Shown in pieces: positions 58,275 through 64,000 of a DNA stretch of 64,000 bases; position 1 is the stretch's first letter; the number at the start of each line of letters is the position of its first letter. The stretch spans positions 29,202,001 through 29,266,000 of the forward strand of contig NC_059503.1 in NCBI RefSeq assembly GCF_914767665.1. The letters run 5' to 3'. Made by a program: the position numbers and the translations under genes. The stretch is from Harmonia axyridis (Eukaryota; Arthropoda; Insecta; Coleoptera; Coccinellidae). Under the pieces are notes generated by a model that ran no database searches, was not told the origin of the DNA, and saw nothing but the letters and a program-made list of their open reading frames with translations.

Positions 58275-59103
58275 TAGGGGTTCACGGCTTCGCTTGATGT
58301 TCAAGCTACTTGGCTTGAGCTTGATTTGATTTCAAGTCAACCTCAAGCCAAGTAGTAGTTTTTCAAACTCAAGTCAAGTCTAGTATTTACTTATCAAGTA
58401 CTTGAATTATATCAAGCTACTTGATTTTTTGCTGTTTTATTGTGTAGTGTCACATCAATAAAAAAAAATGATGAAATGAGAAGAAACCTTGCAAAAAACA
58501 CTTATTTATAAAACTTATTGTATAAAAGAACCGAAAATATCAACTTTTTTGAAATAGAAACATGAATTAAATCTCTATAAATCGTGAGAAAATAAAGAAT
58601 AATAAAAATATTAAGTTTTTTAATATTGAGAAACCTCCAGGCTTTGTTTGATTTCATAATTTTCTATCCAGGATCTAAGACACATAAGGCATCTTATAGA
58701 TTTGTCGCCTAACCTATTGGGGGTTTTTGTAACTGTAAAAGCAGCTCTGAAAAATTGTCTTTCAGCAGAGGCCAAAAAAGCTGGCGTTGATGAAAAAATG
58801 TTGGACATTTTGTTAAAGTTTGAAAAGATATTTCTGAAAATACCAAATAGTCACACTGGCGAATGCATCAGTCTCTCGGCGCTTGAGGAATCCCCTCATT
58901 TAGTCGAAGCGCGCACGAGATTGCAGAAATATATGCCGTGCGACGCGTGCATATCAAGCTCAAGTAATATTATGTAGCTTGATATCAAGTCAATCAATAA
59001 ATATCTAAAATCAAATCAAGTCAAGCTCAAGTATGTAATTTTTCATAAGCTTGAATTTATAGTCAAGTTGTTAGTTGAAATGTCAAGCTACTTGGCTTGA
59101 TGA
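58275..59103 (-). mobile_element. hAT-derived element, copy 5
   Basis: Starts TAGGGGTTCACGGCTTCG; the right side ends CTTGGCTTGATGA. ATTGATTG occurs directly on both sides (58267-58274, 59104-59111), although the last ~7 bases of the right inverted repeat would then be missing. The minus strand 58620-58808 carries AERQFFRAAFTVTKTPNRLG and CLMCLRSWIEN, the hAT C-terminal block. Confidence 0.78.
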
Positions 59104-59111
59104 ATTGATTG

Positions 59112-59469
59112 ATTAATGTATAAAATTTGACTTATTAGGGTTGTCATGCTCAATTATTTTTGAAAGATATGATGTTCAACAGTTGATAGTTATCATTGCT
59201 AGGCAACACTTTTCCCTCTGGTGCGGTGACGGAAAAATAATTCGTCGTTGACATAGCAACACTCTTTTTCCTCCGGCAGAGGTAGAGTAGAACTTTTCAT
59301 TGATATTATCAGTCAAAATATGATGTTGTTATTGTATGTTTAAAAAAAAAAACTTTGTCCTAAAATATTGAACATTACTCGTCAACAATTCAAGAGCGAT
59401 CATCTAAGTTTTCAAAACCTTTTTTGTACTAAGATTCGTTTTTACTCACGTAGTAGGCTTTTAACCCGG
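59112..59469. other. Unassigned DNA
   Basis: Nothing recognised. Confidence 0.45.
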
Positions 59470-59650
59470 CAATCATTTCATCCTTGAAGCCAAATTTCTA
59501 ATCCTAGAGTATACTTTTTAGGTCTGCAAAAAGTTGATAATCACTGGGGGTCTAATCAAGAGAAAAGCATTGGGGTCAAGCAGTAATTCGTTTAATTTAA
59601 CCATAGTTTCCATCGATTTGTGATAAAGAGCATTATAATTATATATGACC
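59470..59650 (-). pseudogene. mariner fragment
   Basis: The minus strand reads YHKSMETMVKLNELLLDPN, then in another frame SDYQLFADLKSIL: the CHKSMKTMAKLHEL and third-Asp region of the mariner at 46169, badly decayed. Confidence 0.6.
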
Positions 59651-59839
59651 AAAACTTTTGTGGATTTTTCCACCAGTGTTTTGTTTTTCCTAAATTTTCT
59701 GATACACAAAGTTTCCCTACCCTTCTCAACTGTTTATAAAAACCGTCCCTTTTCTTAACTAATCTTTTCATTTTCAATGAAAGTTTCATGATGTTTGCTG
59801 TATATGTATTGGCTAAGAGGACTAGGGAAATGAAATTCC

Positions 59840-60114
59840 GTTATGAAATGCCGACGTTTTGACCTTTATTTCTGGTCTTTTTCAAGGCTAAAAATAAAAC
59901 ATACATTGAAAACAACTCATTGAGGGAAATGTCAATTACAACAGAAAACAGCGTCATGAAAAGTCAAAATTGAAATCAAGATGCAAAGCAAAACTATGAA
60001 AGACAACAAAGCACAAGACAGGAGACAACAATATTAAACATATCTATTCAACAGACTCATAAGTATTATATCCATACAAAACACATAGCTATTCCAATTT
60101 ACAAAACACCTACC
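59840..60114. other. Retroelement-tail-like motif
   Basis: CCGACGTTTTGACCTTTATTTCTGGTCTTTTTCAAG (59851-59886, shown here by its parts) has a short stem GACC/GGTC around an A/T loop. Similar ACGT-TTTCGACC motifs are common near the ends of some insect retroelements. No protein supports a class. Confidence 0.25.
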
Positions 60115-60900
60115 TATTCATATGGAGTAATCACCTTATGAATCCTCAAATATATTGTTCTCAACAGTTTTTCCGAATGTATAAGATGTTCCTGAAATGT
60201 TTCGGAGAAAATTAAAAGATCATCTATGAAATTCACACGAATGGAAAAGACTACAACTTATTTATTCTTATAATATCATATTATTTAAAATATTAGGAAA
60301 AATGTCAGGGACACTCTTAAGTTCAAATGGCAAGCACTCCCACTACTAATGTCCCTGTTGTGCAATGCAATGCAATGCAATTTTTTTTCTATATTTCACC
60401 CTGACAGGAATGGACCAAATTGCGTAGTTTATATCTAGCGCTGTAAACCACTTACAATTTCCAGTCTTCAAAATAATGTCATCTATTAGAGACTGTGATT
60501 CTGGAACGACTAGTTTATTCAATTTCCTGAAATCTATACATAATCCTGTCTTTTTTTAATGCTATTGTGACTGGTGCAGCGAGAAGTCGATTCTTTGTTG
60601 AGATCGGTCTCAATAATTTCGATATTTGTTTTTCAATTTCCATTTGATCTGGGCATGAACATCTGTAGTGTTTTTTTTTAAGTATATTTATGTAAGTTTA
60701 TTTTAGGTTCATGATTTTTAACTTATCCCATATCAAATTTATCTTTTGCGAATATTGATTCATAATTTTCAATTAACTCTCGCGAGAGAATTTCCTTTTC
60801 ACCTTCTTAATGATCTAAATCAGCCTTGAATTGTGACACGTTTATATTTTCATAATATTTCGTATTGGGAAACACAAATTCTTCAAAACTTTTTTCATTA
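60115..60900 (-). pseudogene. Ty3/gypsy-type reverse transcriptase remnant
   Basis: Minus-strand order fits an LTR-retrotransposon pol. RELIENYESIFAKDKFDMG and KINLHKYT (about 60690-60800) lie just before the RT. PRSNGN/EIEKQISKLL-type linker follows near 60640. CIDFRKLNKLVVPESQS and GNCKWFTALDINYAIWSIPV carry the first catalytic Asp (60410-60540). LPFELKSVPDIF and FIDDLLIFSETFQEHL carry the YxDD-type box (about 60140-60320). Stops and frameshifts occur throughout. Neither LTRs nor integrase were found. An ATGCA microsatellite interrupts it near 60358-60382. Confidence 0.8.
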
Positions 60901-61104
60901 TTATTCAGTTTGTTTCCGGTTTTGTGAAGAATTTCTTGATTTTAATTTCGCATCAGTTTGAATTTTTTCATATAAATTGACCTTAGTTATACATATATCG
61001 TATATTTCTCAAGTACCTTCAATGTAATCTAATAATGTTGAAAAAATGATTCTCAAAAATGATCTTTCTGAGAGTGTGCAACTAAGCATAAAGATAACAG
61101 AAAT

Positions 61105-61345
61105 ATACAGGGTGGTCTCTGACTTGTACATATATTTTAACCGAAGCTTCCTGAGGTCAAAAGAAGGACCTTTTTTCTTATAGTTTTTTCCGATTCGGCC
61201 CGGTTACAAAGATACAGGCTGTTGAAAATCGATAAAAAAATGTAATTTTCGGCTATATCTTGTAAATGGTTCTATCGAAGGAAATAATTTTTAGAATATA
61301 GCTTTCCCTTGATGTGATACATCTTTTCCGAACACAAGATTCCCT
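61105..61345. repeat. TACAGGGTGG-ended dispersed repeat
   Basis: Starts TACAGGGTGGTCTCTGACTT; 61208-61345 matches 26167-26310. The right terminus is not found. Confidence 0.6.
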
Positions 61346-62902
61346 ACACATCTTTCGCAGTTTCTTCATTATGAACATTACATCTCATAAAAATACCAGA
61401 AATTCGAAGAACCCAACTCTTAAAAGTAATTTGAACGTTCATTGAAGAATATTTAGCTAATTTGAAAAAATAAAAGTATTCTTCATATTTTCTCATACAA
61501 AACGCCGTTTTCGAGTAACTTGATCTTAAAAAAAAAAAAACCATCTGTGAAATTCAAAAAATTGGTTACTTTGGCTAAATGCAACTCTGTACTGTTGTGG
61601 AAAAAAACCACAGAAATGAATATATACTATGTTGTCATGTCTCAGATTTTAGAATTGAAGTACTAGCCAACTCAGTTTGAAAATGAAGTTATTTGAATAA
61701 GCTCACCTCAACTCCTCGATTTGATTTCATTACTGAGCTTTGGCACAGCTCTGATAATAAGAAGATACTTCATTAAAATCAACATTCTATTTATAATGAT
61801 GAATATAATTAATCAATATCCCACTAAAGACTGCTGCTATCGAACATTACTATATTCTTCTTCAGGTCATTCAAACTTACATCGAAACATACCACTAGGT
61901 ACCTACTAGACAAATTTTCATGTCATTGAGATTGAATACTTTTATTCTTTTGCTATTTCATAGATTCATCCTAGAGCATATGATTAAGAACACACAATCT
62001 TATTAGAAATTAAAAAAAATCAAAATTTTATTACAAATATTAAAAAATGAGGAAAGCACTGACATGAAGTCAAGAACTGTTGAGCGTTCCTTAATTTATT
62101 TTCAATTAGCGCAAAAATGATCGACGCTCCTCGCCTCACGCCAGTGCTTTCCTGATTTTTCTATTCTATTTCGATTCAAGATATCGAAAAGACATACTTT
62201 AATTCTAACACCCTTAACGAGCCTCTTGGAAACCCGTCTTCTGCTCAATCCGCCCAAATTCGCCAAGGACCTTCGGTCCTAATAAACCCTCTCTCGCGGA
62301 GGGTAGAACGCTAAAAAAGATATAAAAACACAGGGGCGAACAATGCTAGGCGGTCCCTGGAATAATCTATTTTCATTGGTGCTCAATCCATCCCCACTCC
62401 CGCCGCGTTCGGACTTGCCTTGTAAATCAATGCTTTTTTATGTCGTCGAAAAACGATTCGACTCTGTGTTTTTTCTCCTCTTTCTCCTGCCTTTTCCCGG
62501 CCAATCCATGTATAAGCGATCTGCCGCCAGTCGCTGATTTAGATTAAAAACACGGCCGCTTTTTCCCCATATAATTCGCTTTTTTTTCGCCTTTCGCGAG
62601 GATGTGCTGGGCGTTTTTGTTTTTTTTTTGTCGGCGTTTTCCTTATCGCAACCCCCACCGCCCGCACCCCTCTCGCGCCGGCTCTGTCCGCTGCAACTGA
62701 TTTGTGAAAATTTGTCGTAATTATAATTTTAATTGCGTTCGCCACGGTTGCTTTAGTTGTTTTTCCAGTTTTTTCTGACGAGGTTTTAATGGGTCGAAGT
62801 TGTAATTCCTCGAACCAAATTAAAAAAATACAATGGTTCATTATTTCCACCTCTATATTCCATGAACTCTTCATTTATCCCTCGTTGAAGCAGAAATATA
62901 TT
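61346..62902. other. Unassigned; GC-rich stretch
   Basis: AT-rich to about 62150. 62190-62760 is GC-rich with CpG-rich runs and a pyrimidine-rich segment. Open frames on both strands (plus 62343-62537, minus 62539-62874) show low complexity and no domain. Confidence 0.4.
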
Positions 62903-63215
62903 TTTCTAATTGTGTAGGAAATCCTTTCATTAAGCCATACCTTGCAGAACAGAATTGTGCGGAAATATCTCAGTTTCACACTAATTTCATGGTTATATTT
63001 CATTATTTTATATTGATACTCGCAGCTGTCCTGTCGCGGATTTAAATATATTTTCAGTTATAAAATCACAAGAGAATAGACAATTTTCGATGATTATACA
63101 CCGATTCACGAGACGTAGTTCGCGAAACACCACTCGAGCTGCGCTCTCGTGATGTTTCGCGAACTACGTCTCATGAATCGGTTCGTATTATCAAAATATA
63201 TTGTTTATGCTCAAG
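62903..63215 (-). mobile_element. Hairpin element, second family
   Basis: The left part on the minus strand reads YQYKIMKYNHEISVKLRYF and RTILFCKVWLNER, homologous to the segment in element B. The right part, about 63085-63205, is an imperfect palindrome with 60-bp arms including GACGTAGTTCGCGAAACA. Its apex, 63133-63149, is complementary to CGAGAGCGCAGCTCGAG. The left terminus CACAATTAG-AAAAA matches B's AATTAGAG-AAA. The right terminus AATATATTTTGATAATACGA (minus strand) resembles B's start. Shorter than B and decayed. Confidence 0.65.
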
Positions 63216-63379
63216 TTGGTATTTTCAAACGTAAAAAGCTATTTGCAATGAAATTTTAAACCAGAAACTAAACGATTACGGTGTTCGGAGTTCTGCCCAC
63301 AATCTAAGGGCGCATTATCTGACTGATAGAATCCGATGAATTAGATTGGGAGAGCAGGTAAGATATGATTGTGACGAAG

Positions 63380-63520
63380 ATGGGTATTCCCCAGGGAACG
63401 GTGATGAGGCCAATACTTTTCTGCTCAATGTGAATGATATCACTAAAATTTGTTGATGGACAGAGGGAATCAGTTATGCAGATGCTAATTTACACGTTTT
63501 TTAAAACATTTTCGAAAAGA
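63380..63520 (+). pseudogene. LINE reverse-transcriptase fragment
   Basis: KMGIPQGTVMRPILF, then after a frameshift LNVNDIT, then SYADAN where FADD is expected. This is the PQG..GPILF and catalytic-box region of a non-LTR RT, inactivated. Nothing else of the element is readable. Confidence 0.6.
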
Positions 63521-64000
63521 AGTGAGAAATGTCGTTGAATACGAATGGACAATAATAATTGGATGAATTTTTTACAGAAAGTCTTATCAATGGCTGAAAA
63601 TACGGTTTTGTTATATAAACACCTACTGTGAATTTTTGCATGTGGTAAAAAATCACGGTGAATGAGAAGAACGTTCGAGATTGCTTCATCATCCTGAAAA
63701 GAGGTAGAATCTCAAAAACGTTGAGGGAAGAGGTGTAGTTAAACTTTTTAGCAGATCACGAGAATGCCAATTGGTAGTTAATTTGACTTCTTCAAACTGA
63801 TTCTGTTTATGCTCCAGAATAGAAAAGTATCATCAATGAAATACATACTTGGGTAGGTATAGCCAATGAACAGCGTTTACAATGGTTTGACCACATAAAA
63901 TATGCGAATGAACGTCTGAGATCAATAATGCATAAATTAAAATGTCCTTTTATCTGAGAATTGTTTGATGGTGCTTATAATTCACTAGCTTAGTCTTTTC
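63521..64000. other. Unassigned DNA
   Basis: Possibly further decayed LINE sequence downstream of the RT fragment; no motif supports it. Confidence 0.3.

Noticed and set aside
59592..59789. LVKKRDGFYKQL as a LINE endonuclease-RT linker
   Set aside because: Only about 12 residues fit, and the adjoining sequence is better explained as a mariner fragment.
63385..63400. GGTATTCCCC near 63388 as another immune kappaB site
   Set aside because: It lies in the PQG region of a dead reverse transcriptase with no TATA or gene nearby.
1..64000. CRISPR arrays, rRNA, tRNA genes, bacterial operons
   Set aside because: No regularly spaced direct repeats, no tRNA cloverleaf or rRNA signature recognised by eye, and introns and TATA/poly(A) signals show an animal nuclear genome. 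A tRNAscan run could still reveal a tRNA I missed.

Overview
The window is AT-rich animal nuclear DNA dominated by transposon remnants. Short single-exon coding genes, TATA boxes, GT-AG introns, AATAAA signals, mariner, hAT, LINE and Ty3/gypsy debris all point to an insect. The only clearly functional host genes are seven copies of a coleoptericin antimicrobial peptide gene, a family known from beetles. Their sequence resembles ladybird (Coccinellidae) coleoptericins, so a ladybird is the best guess, by inference only.

Layout. 1-17.6 kb: mobile-element graveyard, with foldback elements ending in TACAGGGTG, three LINE fragments, two mariner remnants, a 254-bp hAT MITE with an exact 8-bp target duplication, and a 408-bp hairpin element whose unoccupied insertion site is also present. 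17.7-39.3 kb: the coleoptericin cluster, five genes on the minus strand (17.7, 23.8, 27.4, 30.1, 33.2 kb) and two on the plus strand (36.5, 38.8 kb). Each has a noncoding first exon, a 5'UTR intron of about 90-145 nt and one coding exon for a 129-residue prepropeptide. All seven promoters keep a kappaB-like GGGGAATACC-type site (one base changed in the last gene) about 20 bp from a TATA box, with a second kappaB-like GGGATT(C/T)AC site further out, which fits Rel/NF-kappaB immune induction. Genes 3-5 lie in tandem units of 2.7-3.1 kb. Between genes 1 and 2 sit an apparently intact three-exon tyrosine recombinase gene (Crypton-like) and a decayed acidic-protein pseudogene. 39-64 kb: more mobile DNA, including five larger hAT relatives with TCAAG-rich ends, a hAT-in-hAT nest, two mariner/Tc1 copies with terminal inverted repeats, a Ty3/gypsy reverse transcriptase fragment, and more hairpin elements.

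The most unusual signal is a group of hairpin-tipped elements. The tyrosine-recombinase element and two other repeat families each carry an imperfect palindrome of about 120-150 bp whose apex reads CGAG-stem-GNA-stem'-CGAG. The 407/408-bp family can be compared with three unoccupied sites inside this same window. It inserts between G and AA, with a GAA core at both ends and no longer target duplication, which is the outcome expected of conservative recombination by a tyrosine recombinase. I infer, without proof, that these are non-autonomous relatives of the recombinase element. GC-rich low-repeat islands occur outside the peptide cluster and may be conserved regulatory DNA; no protein could be assigned to them.
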